From contig NAVB01001204.1 of the NCBI GenBank assembly GCA_002179805.1, forward strand, positions 1 to 39,231: a DNA stretch of 39,231 bases, in the 5' to 3' direction. Each line of letters starts with the position of its first letter. The stretch's first letter is position 1. The notes below the pieces were generated by a model, which ran no database searches, was not told the origin of the DNA, and saw nothing but the letters and a program-made list of their open reading frames with translations. The position numbers and the translations under genes were made by a program. Shown here piece by piece: positions 10,831 to 21,256 of the stretch. Origin of the DNA: Acanthamoeba lenticulata. Its lineage: Eukaryota; Discosea; Longamoebia; Acanthamoebidae.

Positions 10831-13173
10831 ATGATAGGAATGAATGCCAACCCTGTTTCGCCGCCACGCAACGCACAGATGCCTCGGTTTCTGCTCTCGC
10901 GAGAGTTGGCCGCAAGGCGCTCGCCCGAGACCCATGCTCGTGTACGCGACGGCCTCCTGGATAGGCTGCCTCTTTGTCTTCGTGAACGAGAGCTCCCAGT
11001 AGAGCGCTACAAAATCGACAAGGTTCCTCTTCCCCTCTTGCTTGTAATGTTCGGTTACTGACGCGCCACCAGGTGTTTGCTTCCGTTTGGCTCGATGCCG
11101 ACAGGGTGGTGTTCGGAACGAAGGACAACAAGGTGCGTACCACACAACCACTCGCTATGCATTCAACTCAACTTGTTCGGCAGCTGTTCGTGTGCAACCC
11201 TCGTTCTCCTCGCTTGCTTCAGATCCCATTTCCTGTATCGACGAGCGCTCCCTTGGCCGACCAGTGCGGTATTCACACGTTCGTTTCCCACTTGGCCTTT
11301 TCAGTTTCATCTGCGCCTCACCGATCTTCCTTCCAGCATCAGTATAAATGGCAGTGGAAGCCTTCTGGCCACCGGTGTACGAGCCTCTTCTTTCTCTGAC
11401 CACCGATACTTCTCCTCTCAATGCTTCTACTCTTTCTCTAGGCTGCCTCAGCTGCAGAGATGCTACTTGTCTCACTTCCGACGTTCACCCCTATTGCTGT
11501 ATTGACGGTACTCTTCCACTGATGTGACGACACGACTTGATTATTTATTCTGCTTTCGCCTTGAGCCAGGGCCACAGCGACTGGGTGTTTGCGTCCGGTA
11601 AGTCGTGCTTGACTTTTTCCCTATGCTGGCCTCTTTCCTTTGTTTTATTTACATACTGTGAACAGCTTTTGTGGATGACAAGACGCTAGTTTCGGGTACA
11701 ACACATTAACAAGCCCCTCTCCGCCTTCGTGTGGGCTCATAAAGATGTTGTTGATGTCCACAGGCTCCCGTGATGCCACGGTGAAGGTGTGGAAGTGCTC
11801 TGTCGAGCGTGCAGCAAACGAAGGGACATCGCATGAAGCACTTCCGCATTTACAACCAGTTGTCACAAGACGTGAACATGAGATAAAAGTGAGAGATCTC
11901 AAGGTACGCTTCAGCCTTTCCTCCCGAAGAATAAGCCTGCAATTTGCTTGACAGCTTTGTTCGTACAGTTCAATAGATCAGCCGATGTACGTAAGCCTCG
12001 GCTCGAGCTACATCATTGAATTTGCTATTGCGTCTGACATGCTCTTATGTCGGATGTTCAGTCCCTCTGCACCCTAGGCAGCGAAGGGTACGTACACCAC
12101 CACAAGCATTTCCTTTGTCCTGCTCATGCCTGATTCCCTGACAGCTGCATCAAGATTTGGGACATGGCGAATCTCGACGTGGTGCGCACCATCAGAAACG
12201 ACCATTCCCTTGATTGTCTGACAGTCACCCAAAGCTCGCATCAGTCCAGATTGAGGACACCAACGACCTTGTTTGCATGGCAGTTCAAGAGGAGCATGAC
12301 ATCGTCGGTGCGCATTTGTGCCCCAATGATGCGCACCGCAAAACTAACCGTAAACTTTACTCGCAGCTGTGGGCTCGCAAGACTGGGTGACTCTCGTCGA
12401 CCGTAGATCTGCCACGGTCATCAACCAGATCCGTTCAACGGACCATGGGTGGGGTAGATGTGCCCTCCTCTTCAACGAACGCACTTGATCAACACTCAAA
12501 AACGGCTTTGTGTCCCCACGATCGCTGCAAGGTGTTCGCTCGCTCAACTTCCTTGGGCAAAAGACCATATCGATAGGTAGCGCCTCAGAACTTTCCTTAC
12601 GTCTCAACTTCTTGTCCCTCATCTTTGAGACTTATGCAGGTGGAGGTTTTGGGCGACTCTCTTTCTACGACATGTGCGCCGACAAGTATCTCATGGTGAC
12701 CGACAAGAGCACAAGGATCCCATTCTATAGCATCGGTCCAGGCTGGATTGTACGTTTCTCCAGGCATGCAGCTACTTCGTGGGGCTGGGCTAACGCGTGC
12801 GGTAGGAGAAGGATGATGCTTACCAGACGCACTATGACCGTAACGTAAGAGCAATCCGCGTGTAGTTGGTGCATTCATTCTTTTCTTTTTTGATCTCACC
12901 CGCCGCTTCAGAACAATCAAGACATTCCCAACGCCATTCACACGCACAGCTACGACCCGACCTTTACTCGGCTCTTCGTCGGTGCGTCACACACCACTCT
13001 CGTTACGCCCTTTTCTTGTGAGCGAACTCATGTTTTTCTACATCATACGGGAGCAGGAGGCGGCCCTCTCATGGTATGTCATCCAGTAAGCGTCAGCTGT
13101 CACGCATCTGACACCTTTGTCTTCATGCGTTGTTTAGCTGGGTCTGAAGGGGACCTATGCGGCGTTTTGGTGA
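10831..13173 (+). CDS. DCAF12: DCAF12-like WD40 protein (CUL4-DDB1 substrate receptor)
   Basis: Nineteen exons: 10831-11022, 11073-11132, 11184-11278, 11337-11376, 11442-11507, 11570-11597, 11666-11695, 11764-11903, 11969-11986, 12062-12087, 12145-12181, 12235-12307, 12367-12453, 12532-12576, 12640-12749, 12806-12844, 12912-12981, 13057-13073 and 13138-13173. The spliced product is 402 residues. It follows DCAF12/WDR40 in order: VFASVWLDADRVVFGTK, CGIHTISINGSGSLLATG, GHSDWVFAS, SGSRDATVKVWK, VRDLKFNRSADSLCTLGSEG, IVAVGSQDWVTLVDRR, FGRLSFYD, AIHTHSYDPTFTRLFVGGGP and the ending GLKGTYAAFW. DCAF12 is a seven-bladed propeller that recruits substrates to CUL4-DDB1. Two acceptors end in AAG rather than YAG; homology fixes their frames. 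The exact junction at 12181/12235 is the least certain. An upstream ORF overlaps the start. Confidence 0.9.
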
Positions 13174-13329
13174 AGCTCGCTGACGACAATGCTGTCACGA
13201 CACGAACTGTTGCTCGGGAACGGTTTATTGAAAGAGAGACAGTGGAACAGCGAGAGCTGGAGAAGGGCCAACAGAGAGAAGAGGGAGAGAGGGGAAGAGC
13301 ATGTACACAACAACGCGCCCACTCGTGGC

Positions 13330-13773
13330 TTACTCGTCAGGCGAGCCGTAGAGATCGTTCTGCTGACCAATGGCGGGGATGGAGGCCGGCCCGGCGGGGC
13401 TCTTGGCTGGCTCAGCCTTGGGGGCCGAAACGCTGCTGTGGAAGCTTCCACCACTGCTTTCGTTCTTCAGTTTGCAGACGGTGACGGCAGCAATAAGGCC
13501 GACGAGGGCCAGGAGGAACACCACCGCGAAAAATCCACCTACAGCGCCACCAGCGATCGCCCCCTTGGGATGACCTCGCTCGTTCATGACGTGAAAGTCT
13601 TGTTAGAGCCCCAGCATGAATATGTGAGGAGGCGTCAGTGATCGATACTCAAAGAAGATGGGTGGAAGTTGGGTGTCATCCACACACAACAGGTGCGAGG
13701 CTGTACCTGACTGAGCCAACGCGCTACCCAGCAAGAGGCAGAGCAGAAGCGAAAATCGAATCGTGGCTTCCAT
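13330..13773 (-). CDS. Small type I membrane protein, hypothetical
   Basis: Two exons on the minus strand, 13773-13707 and 13598-13330, encode 111 residues. A signal peptide (about 1-21, FSLLLCLLLGSALA) is followed by a very short lumenal part and a Gly/Ala-rich membrane helix (about 37-62, GGAVGGFFAVVFLLALVGLI). The cytoplasmic tail is Ser/Pro/Ala-rich and ends in YGSPDE. No family was recognised. The intron ends in AACAAG instead of the usual YAG. The gene is convergent with the DCAF12-like gene, with 156 bp between stops. A receptor-tail or membrane-adaptor role is possible but unproven. Confidence 0.7.
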
Positions 13774-14113
13774 GTTAAACTAATCTCTGAGCGACCTGCG
13801 TGAGCTCACTGTCCACCAGAATAACGGTGGTGTTCTCCCGCCTACGTCCCGCCTTCGGCTTGCCTTTTTTGGCTTCCCTCCCTTATCCGCGACTCTCGTC
13901 CGGTACGCTCGAAATTTCGTTCAGGAAGGGAGGACGGCTTTCGCTGGGGAACTAAGCATGTTTTCGATCGTACGGTCGTGACGCCAGCCCAGATCTGCAG
14001 CTTCGACAGCCCGATGCCGCTAAAACAGCTGCACGAGCACAACCTTGCCTATAAACTCGTTATCAACACTGCACCACACACCACACACCACACTACACTA
14101 CACACCCTAATCC
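13774..14113. promoter_or_regulatory. Divergent intergenic region with TATA box
   Basis: This 340-bp spacer lies between two outward-facing starts. On the plus strand TATAAA at 14050-14055 lies about 60 bp before ATG 14114, followed by a CA-rich stretch (caccacacaccacac, 14071-14105) that may form the 5' leader. No ORF with recognisable product was seen inside. Confidence 0.55.
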
Positions 14114-14431
14114 ATGTTCCGAGCCACCACAAAGAGAGTTGCGCCACACTTTAGGCCCGCCCTGACCACCTATGGAGGCAGCCTCAGGCTGGCGTCAAGT
14201 GCCCAAGGGCAAGACGCGACGCTCGGCACTGACAAGGCCAGGACCGGAGACGGAGGCTATGGTGATGGAGTCTACCTCACGAACCAGCAGCACAGCGACA
14301 AGCCGTTCGCGGATAGCGAGCAACGAGCGTCCTCTGGCCGGGAGAACAAGGAAATGCCATTGGAAGCCATCGACGACGCCTTGCTGGGCACTGACTTTGC
14401 TGAGTCAGAAGCGCCAGAGGGACTACCTTGA
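14114..14431 (+). CDS. Small hypothetical protein, possible mitochondrial presequence
   Basis: A single exon encodes 105 residues. The first 30 residues are rich in Arg, Lys, Ser and Thr and lack acidic residues (MFRATTKRVAPHF, then RLASSAQ), which fits a mitochondrial targeting presequence. The remainder is acidic, Gly/Ser/Glu-rich and probably disordered, ending in SEAPEGLP. No family was recognised. A TATAAA box lies about 60 bp upstream and an A-run (14464-14475) lies shortly after the stop. Confidence 0.6.
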   Translation: MFRATTKRVAPHFRPALTTYGGSLRLASSAQGQDATLGTDKARTGDGGYGDGVYLTNQQHSDKPFADSEQRASSGRENKEMPLEAIDDALLGTDFAESEAPEGLP

Positions 14432-14749
14432 TCGAGGCTGCGGTGGAGAAGAGCCCAAGTAGAATAAAAAAAAAGGCCTCATCAGTCGTTCCGGAACTGC
14501 GGATTGGACCCGCACGAAAGTTTTTGGCATTTTGGCATACGCAGGCCCAAGTTTTCTGTGGTACTTCGGGCTTTGTCGTCATTCATTTTCTACACAACTA
14601 TTTTCCTGCTGGTGATTTAGCTAAAAGATCACCACAAAGGAGCATCTCCATCCAGGTCCGGGGGTCAATCAGACCTTGTTTTTAAAATCTCCCTTCATTC
14701 GAGAGGAGAGCTCGATCTGAGATCGCGAAGCCGGTAGTCAGGGGCAACA
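14432..14749. other. Intergenic spacer, no gene recognised
   Basis: About 320 bp between the small hypothetical gene and the FG-GAP gene. It holds an A-run at 14464-14475 and otherwise mixed sequence. I looked for a tRNA fold and saw none. A small structured RNA cannot be excluded by eye. Confidence 0.5.
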
Positions 14750-16968
14750 ATGAACAAATTATCCGCCCTTGTGGTGTGCCTTATGGTGTGTGCCCTGTTT
14801 GGGCTCTCTTTTGGCCAGGAGAATGATTTCCGAGGTACGTTACAGCACTCACAAATTCTCCTTTCTAAATTGTCGCGTTCTCACACACAATCTTCCATCT
14901 TAGAGACGATTGGGTACCTGATTCCATCCTTTACGGCCATCACGGTACTGTGATCTTAACTTTTGTTGTGTTGCCCGCTTCAGCACCAAGAAGAGGGACC
15001 TGCCTCTGAACCCAGAAACGGTCAAACCTTGCCTTGACTCCACCCGCTTTGGCTCCTTCTTCACTGTTTCGAGCTCGTACCGTGGTCCCAAGTCTCTTGC
15101 CGCTGCCGATTTTACTGGTACACCCGCTGATGCGATCTGTGGCAAAGCGTCATCACATCGCGAGTCTCATTCAAATGCCACGCACCAGGTGACGGTAGGC
15201 AAGACGTCGTCGCGGCTGCCTCCACCGACAACCGGGTCGTGCTGTTCCGCAACGACGACACCTCCAGGTGGACCTCCATTACCCTTGGCACTGTGAACGG
15301 TGCCTCAGCGGTCTTCGCCGCCGACCTCAATGGTGCGCTCCTCTTTTCTCGAAGCACCTTCCGCTACCTGCTGGGCTGATCTTTTTGTTTTCTGCCTGCG
15401 CGTCGCGCCCACAGCCGACGGCCGAATCGACATAGTGGCCACCTCAGAGACCGACAACACCGTGTACTGGTTCCAGAACCTCGGTGCCAACAAGTGGACG
15501 CAGCGCACGATCGCCACGACCGCTGGTGCCGCTCCCACGTACGTAGCAGCTTCTTTTTACCTCTTCTCTTTCGCTGCTCGGCTATGAGGAGGAGATGGAC
15601 CGATCCCGTCTGACGCTGTTTTGGACTGACGCGTACAGGTCGGTCTTCGTGGCCGACATCAACGGCGACAACAAGCTCGATGTTATCATGGCTGGTGACT
15701 TGTTGGTGTACGTCGAGAACCAGATCACCAATGGCAACATTGATGGCTGGAGTCAGACCACAGTCGACTATACTGGCGGTGCGTCCCGTCTTCTTCTGTC
15801 GTCTCGCGTCATCGATCGCTCGAGAATCTGAATGTCACATGTAATGTGAGCAGGCCACATCGACTCTGTCTACGCGGCGGACATCAACAAGGACTCGTTC
15901 ATCGATCTTGTTATCGCGTCGTCGGTGGACAACTCGATCGCCTGGTTGAACAACACCAACGGCCTCGGCACTGCCTTTGTCTCTGTTCCTATCGCTACCC
16001 CCACCGGTGCGTCACCGACGCGACCCGCTCGCACCAAAGCACGGCCGTAGCTTACGCCAATCTGTTTGCGGCTGCGCAGGTCCGGTCCAGGTGTTCTGCG
16101 GAGACATGGACAACGACACGTGGGTCGACGTGGTGGCGGTCAACAAGGGCGAAAATGCCACGGCGCTCTACTACAACAGCCTCGTCACGAACCACACGCT
16201 TCCTGCGGGCAACAACAACTCTGGTATTTTACCTTCCCCTCCCCTTTTCAACCTTAGCTTCTTTTCTCATTTGTGCGTGCGTCGCCGTTGTTGTGCGCAG
16301 CCGCCGCTGGGAGTGGATGGGTGGGCGTGTACGTGGACAAGCACCAGAACGCGCCCGAGTCGGTCTTCCTCGCCGACCTCAACGGTGACGGCTTCCAGGA
16401 CATCATCGTCGCCGAAAGCGGCAACAACACCGTGCAGTGGTATGACTCCACGGACGACGACTACACCTGGAGCGGTAACACCGTGGGCTCCATCACCAGT
16501 ACGTCTCTCCGTGTCCCTTTTTCTTGTCTTCTTCTTCTTCTTCTTGGGAACATGGGGCTTACAATCTGTCACGATAGGCCCGACGTACGTGGTGGCGCGC
16601 GACATCAGCAACAACAATGCCAAGGACGTGGTCGTCGCCAGCGAAAACAAGCACACCGTCGGGTGGTTCAAGGAGCTCTGCGCCACCTCTCCTCCCAGTA
16701 GCGGTGATGGTACGCGACTGTCGTAGTCGTCTTTAGAATGTCTGCAGCTCTGCTGAACACTACACCTCTTTCTCTCACGAGCGCAGATGACCACGTCGTC
16801 GGATGGGCCGTGGTGGGCGGCGTTGTCGGCGGGTTGCTGATCCTGTGGATCCTGATCGCCTTCGCCATTGCCATCCGGGACTACATCAAGCACCAGATGG
16901 ACAAGGCCACCGAGCAGCGGAAACGCGAGGCCAAGGCCATGCTCCCGACCGCCCACGAAGATCTTTGA
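14750..16968 (+). CDS. Seven-repeat FG-GAP/VCBS propeller membrane protein
   Basis: Eleven exons: 14750-14834, 14904-14913, 14984-15117, 15189-15332, 15415-15538, 15639-15778, 15854-16006, 16080-16223, 16301-16498, 16578-16709 and 16787-16968 (481 residues). A signal peptide (about 1-22) is followed by seven FG-GAP/VCBS repeats with Ca-binding-type cores: DFTGDGRQDVV, DLNADGRIDIV, DINGDNKLDVI, DINKDSFIDLV, DMDNDTWVDVV, DLNGDGFQDII and DISNNNAKDVV. The seventh has lost the acidic ligands. Seven such repeats form an integrin-alpha-type beta-propeller. A membrane helix (about 425-450) precedes a short charged tail without a GFFKR motif. A surface receptor or adhesion role is inferred. The 10-nt second exon is uncertain; an alternative is exon 14904-14944 with the acceptor at 14990 (AAG). 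Confidence 0.85.
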
Positions 16969-17208
16969 GGAGGTTGCGAAGCTGTAAGTAGAGCTAGCTC
17001 GAATGAGCGCCTGCCCGAGTAGCGGAGCGAGAGAGATATAGAGAGGGAGAAAGCGAGGGGTGTTGTGAGTGGCTTGATGTCTCCTCCTTTATTTATTGGC
17101 CTTACACGGCCCTTGTTGCAGTTCTAGATCCACTCCGTCCTTGGCGAACAAGGAAAATAGTTTTTAAAATATTTATTTATCACATTTTAAATCAAACCAA
17201 CAACCAAG

Positions 17209-18212
17209 ATGATGCGTGCCGGCGCCCGCAACATTCGAGCAAATCAACTCAAGGAGCCTATTAAAACATGGAAAATCGTCCGTGGAGACACTGTACGTTG
17301 ACCATCTCCGCTACAATGTTCCGATTTCGGCTGTCTTGTGAACATCTCACCTTCTGCCAAGTGTGGCAACTCTCCATATCGACGGACCTTGTTGACTCCT
17401 TCTGTCCAAATTCGGCGTAGGTGCAAGTAATGGATGGACGCGATCATGGCAAGCAGTCGGTGGTGTTGAAGATTTCGCGTAAGACCAACCGGGTCCTGGT
17501 GCGCGGTGTCAAGCTGGTACGCACTGCCACCCGTTGACAAGTGCTGCTGCATTGATGGCTGGATTCGCATGTTCACCCAAATGGCGCTTTCTCCGTGCAG
17601 CACAAACGCCGCATCAAGGCGAACGATGAGTCGCAAGGCGGCTTTGTCTACCGAGAGCAGCCCATTCACTACTCCAACGTTGCTCTCGTTGATCCTTCCG
17701 ATGGGTTCGCCACCTCTACTTGCTGGCTCTTGCATACAAGAAGGCGGACTGCGCGTTGCTAACGCCTCCAGCAGCAAGCCATGCAAGATCAAAATCGCAT
17801 ACCTGCCCGACGGCTCCAAGGTGCGCATGTCCAAGCGCACGGGCACCATCATTCCTAAGCCCACCGAGCTCAAGGAGAAGCGCTTTAAGAACTTCCTCGG
17901 TACGCTTGTTGCGATGTCGATGGACGTGAACCAAGGCTCATGCACGCGATGCTGTGATGAGCAGACGGACCCAAGGACACGAAGCCCGAGGTGGCCTTGC
18001 TGAAGACCTTTGATGAAACATCACTGGTGCCGCAGCTCGACGAGCTCACAATTGCCAAGGTTCACGAGCGGCTCCTCATGGACCAGGAAGAGGTCGAGCA
18101 GAAGAAGCAGGAGCTCGAGAAGGCCCGAGCCGCCTACTCCTCAACATCAGACGTGTCTTCTGAGTCCTCATCCCTACCTACTGCTGACAAGGAAACGTCC
18201 GAGCTGGTGTGA
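17209..18212 (+). CDS. MRPL24: Mitochondrial ribosomal protein uL24m (MRPL24)
   Basis: Five exons: 17209-17292, 17421-17516, 17601-17704, 17775-17899 and 17965-18212, giving 218 residues. The KOW motif region reads WKIVRGDTVQVMDGRDHGKQ then VVLKISRKTNRVLVRGV, and the later family blocks are HYSNVALVDPSDGKPCKI, RTGTIIPKP and DGPKDTKPEVAL. These match the mitochondrial rather than cytosolic uL24, including the LVDP and GPKDT blocks of MRPL24. The C-terminal extension is helical (EEVEQKKQELEKARAAY) and Ser-rich. The protein binds 23S-type rRNA near the exit tunnel of the mitochondrial large subunit. The basic N-terminus probably serves for import. Each junction restores a conserved block. Confidence 0.9.
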
Positions 18213-18441
18213 GTTTCTTTGACTCCTCGTTTGCCTCGAACAAACAACAAACAAATCCATCCTTGGTCTTCTTGTAGCGCTCTTGGGCCAGGCAGGCCAC
18301 TAGGGCAAGAAAATAAGGAATAGAAAATCGAAAGAAAAGAGAAATTAGGGTTGGCGTGGCTTTTGTGCTGGCGCAACGAACGCGAACACAACAACAACAG
18401 GCGTTACGCTACTTGGCACTCATCAAACGGAGCCGCCAAAG

Positions 18442-21143
18442 ATGAGTAGCAAATTGACGGCCTCCTATTTCAAGGCTGCCCAGAAGGGCAACCTGAAGAA
18501 GATCAAAACACTGCTAAAAAAGGTGCCTCCCGCCCTTTGCATTGGATGATTGCCGATTGAAGTGCACTCATCATGATTTGGTCGTAGGGAGTTCCTCTTA
18601 TGGCCCAAGACCAAGAGGGGCGCACGGTCTTGCACATTGCAGCCGAAAATGACAAAACCGAATTAGTGAAGTTTCTAATCGAGTACAAGATCAACCTCGA
18701 CACTCAAGACAACAACGGCCAGACGGTATGCGCTTGCGTCCCTGTTCCACATGCTCAGCCCGCACCATTCTCATCCCTCTACTTCTTGTGTTGTTTGGGG
18801 CCACGTCCCGTTCAGGCGCTCTTCCGAGCAGTGATAGCGAAGAAGGAAGCCATGGCCTACTTCCTCATCAGGAGCGGCGCCAACGCGGACATCGCCAACA
18901 CCCACGGCCACACCGTCTGGGACAAGTCCGACCAGTACCTCTCCCGCAGCGCAACCCAGCGCATGCGCAGTTACGTGCCGCCCCTCCTCCCGTCCCCCCC
19001 CCCGCACATGCGCGAGTGTGTGTCGTGCGGTGCTTTGCGCACGTGTGTCGTGTCGTGTCGGCGCTCGTGTCGTGATGCTGACGTCAGCGTGCGTGCGGTA
19101 CAGGCGAGGCCGCGATCCAGCGATCGAAAGCGCCGCGCGTCTACTACTACCAGGAGCCCTCGGCCTCGGCCGCCAAATGGGGCGACCGCGTCGTCCAGCT
19201 GGCCGACAACGCTGGCGCTGGCGCCGCCTCCTCTTCCTCACCTTCTTCTCCTTCTTCCCCTTCCCCTTCTGCTTCCACCACTTCAACCACTTCGACGACA
19301 CCTTTCCCATCTTCTCCATCCGCTGCTTCATCATCTTCTTCTTCATCATCGACACCTTCTGGAGCTCCATCCCCCGCGACGCCGCTGGTGGCGATGCCCT
19401 CCATCCAGCCTACATCGCCGGCGGCCCGGCGGGGCACCACGGGCGGGGGCCTCTCGTCGGGCATGTCCGGTCTCGCCCTCGGACCGCCCGGCCCGGCCTC
19501 GCCCTCTGTCGCCACGCCGTCGCCCACGCCGATGGCCGCGCCGGCCGGGATTGACCCGTTTGGCGGGAGCAACATGGGCGGCGGCGTTGGCGGGCAGGAG
19601 GCCTCCGCCGGGACGGCCGAGGTCGAGGCTGCGCTGGAGGAGATGGTCGAGGCCGTGTCGCACCTGACGCTGGGCGCGACGACGGTGCCGTTTGGCGAGC
19701 AGGAGGTGCTCGTGCTCAACGCGGCGCTGCACTCGCTGGCCCCGGGCCTGCGCTCGCTCAAGCGGGCGGGCCAGGCCTCGGGCGGCGAGGTCGACGCCGC
19801 GGCCCAGCGGGCGCTCCAGGCCGTGTCGGGCATCTCGCTGCTGCTGCGGCAGATCAACGCCGACCCGGCGGCCATCACGCCCTACAAGAACCTCAACGAC
19901 ATGGTCCGGCGGGCCACCATGACCCTCACCCACGTCCAGTTTGCGCTCATTGCTGGCCTGCCGGGCGGCGGCGAGACCGCGGCCGCCGTTCAGGAGACCG
20001 CCGTCGCGACCAAGGCCCTCATCCAGGCCGCCCTCCAGCCCACCTCGGACCTCGTCCTCCTCAAGGCCACCCGCCTCGCCGCCGCCAACGTCATCAACGT
20101 GCGCGTCCCCGATGCATTCTTGTTCATTCTTTTTCATTCTTGTCATTTTTATCTGATGAAGAGGATGATGGTGTGGTGGCGCAGTTGATGCGGGAGGTCC
20201 ACCGGACGATGCTCCGGATGGGCAACACGCAGGGCCAGAGCGAGGTGGGCGAGGTGGGCTGGACCATCGGGCGCATCATGGAGGCCCTCATCATCTCGGC
20301 CAAGGCCGTCTACGCCAACCCGCAGGACCAGGGCGCTCGGGCCAACCTGACCGCGCTGGCCAAGGCGCTGGCCGAGCAGTACCACAAGCTCGCCAGCCTC
20401 ACCGGTACATACTTTTCAAAATAGTATTGAAATTGTGTAATACCTTACGTTTTTGTAATCTGTGGGCGCAGCGCAAAAATCGACGCTGCCCGACGCGGGC
20501 AGTGACGAGTCGAACCACTTTGGGGTGGCGCTGCGGCAGTTGGCCGCGGCGTCGGCCCGCCTGTCGTCGCCCGCGCCACCGGCGCCGCCACCACAGCCGC
20601 GCGAACGCCAGGCCGCCGCCCTCATTGGGCAAGTCGTACGATGCCCCTCCTTCTGCCCATCGTTGTTGTTGTCGATATCGACCTCATCACGGACGGGGCT
20701 GCGAACCAACAACAGGCAGCGGAGCTGAACAACTACGTGAGCAAGGGCCTCATGGAGCCCATCGACCCGGGCCGCGTGGTGCGGGGCGTCCGAGAGGCCG
20801 CCGGGATGGCCACCCAGATGCTGTGCATGGCCCTCGTCACCGCCAACGCGCTCAACGCCTCGGAGCCCGTCCTTGCGGCTCAGATCAGCGTCGCCTCCAA
20901 GACCGCGGTACGTGCTCCCCTCGCCCCCTCCCCCCCCCAATTGGTGCATGTCGTGCGGTGGACTAACGGGCGAGAGGCGCGCGTTTTGGGACGGCGTAGG
21001 CCTATTTTGTGACGCAGATGAAGCTGTGGGCCAACGTGCGAGCGCTGCGGGTGACGGAGCCCCGCAACGCGCTCGGGCTTGCCCACACCGTGCGGGCGCT
21101 GTCGGTCATCCTGGCCCTCTTTGCCGAGACCCGCCTCTTCTGA
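18442..21143 (+). CDS. Ankyrin-repeat protein with talin/vinculin-like helical rod
   Basis: Eight exons: 18442-18522, 18588-18725, 18816-18969, 19104-20098, 20185-20404, 20472-20635, 20716-20907 and 21018-21143 (689 residues). Residues about 5-120 form three to four ankyrin repeats (DQEGRTVLHIAAENDKTELV, DNNGQTALFRAVIAKKEAMA, HGHTVWDKS). A Ser/Thr/Pro linker follows (about 155-280). The remaining 400 residues are Ala/Leu-rich amphipathic helices with spaced Ala and Val, for example ALIISAKAVYANPQDQGARA, which resembles talin-rod or vinculin-type bundles. No FERM domain is present and no actin-binding signature could be confirmed by eye. A cytoskeletal scaffold role is inference. The gene follows uL24m by 229 bp in the same direction. 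Confidence 0.75.
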
Positions 21144-21256
21144 AGCTTTTTGGAAGCTTGGGTCATGGCCGAGGAGGTGGGTGAGCCGCTCGGCTCAACT
21201 CCATCGTCATTGGGGAACAAATCAGACATTGATTTGATGGACCAAACTCCTCTCCG

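Noticed and set aside
11961..11990. Acceptor at 11954 for the small DCAF12 exon
   Set aside because: It gives a frame without similarity; the acceptor at 11968 restores the FN-block of DCAF12.
14432..14749. Possible small RNA gene
   Set aside because: No cloverleaf, box C/D or H/ACA pattern or T-run in the right place could be shown by eye.
16267..16956. 229-residue minus-strand open frame
   Set aside because: Antisense to FG-GAP exons and crosses their introns; the plus-strand frame has conserved repeats and proper splice sites.
19346..20146. 266-residue open frame on the minus strand
   Set aside because: Antisense to the main exon of the ankyrin/talin-like gene; Arg/Gly-rich composition typical of a shadow frame.
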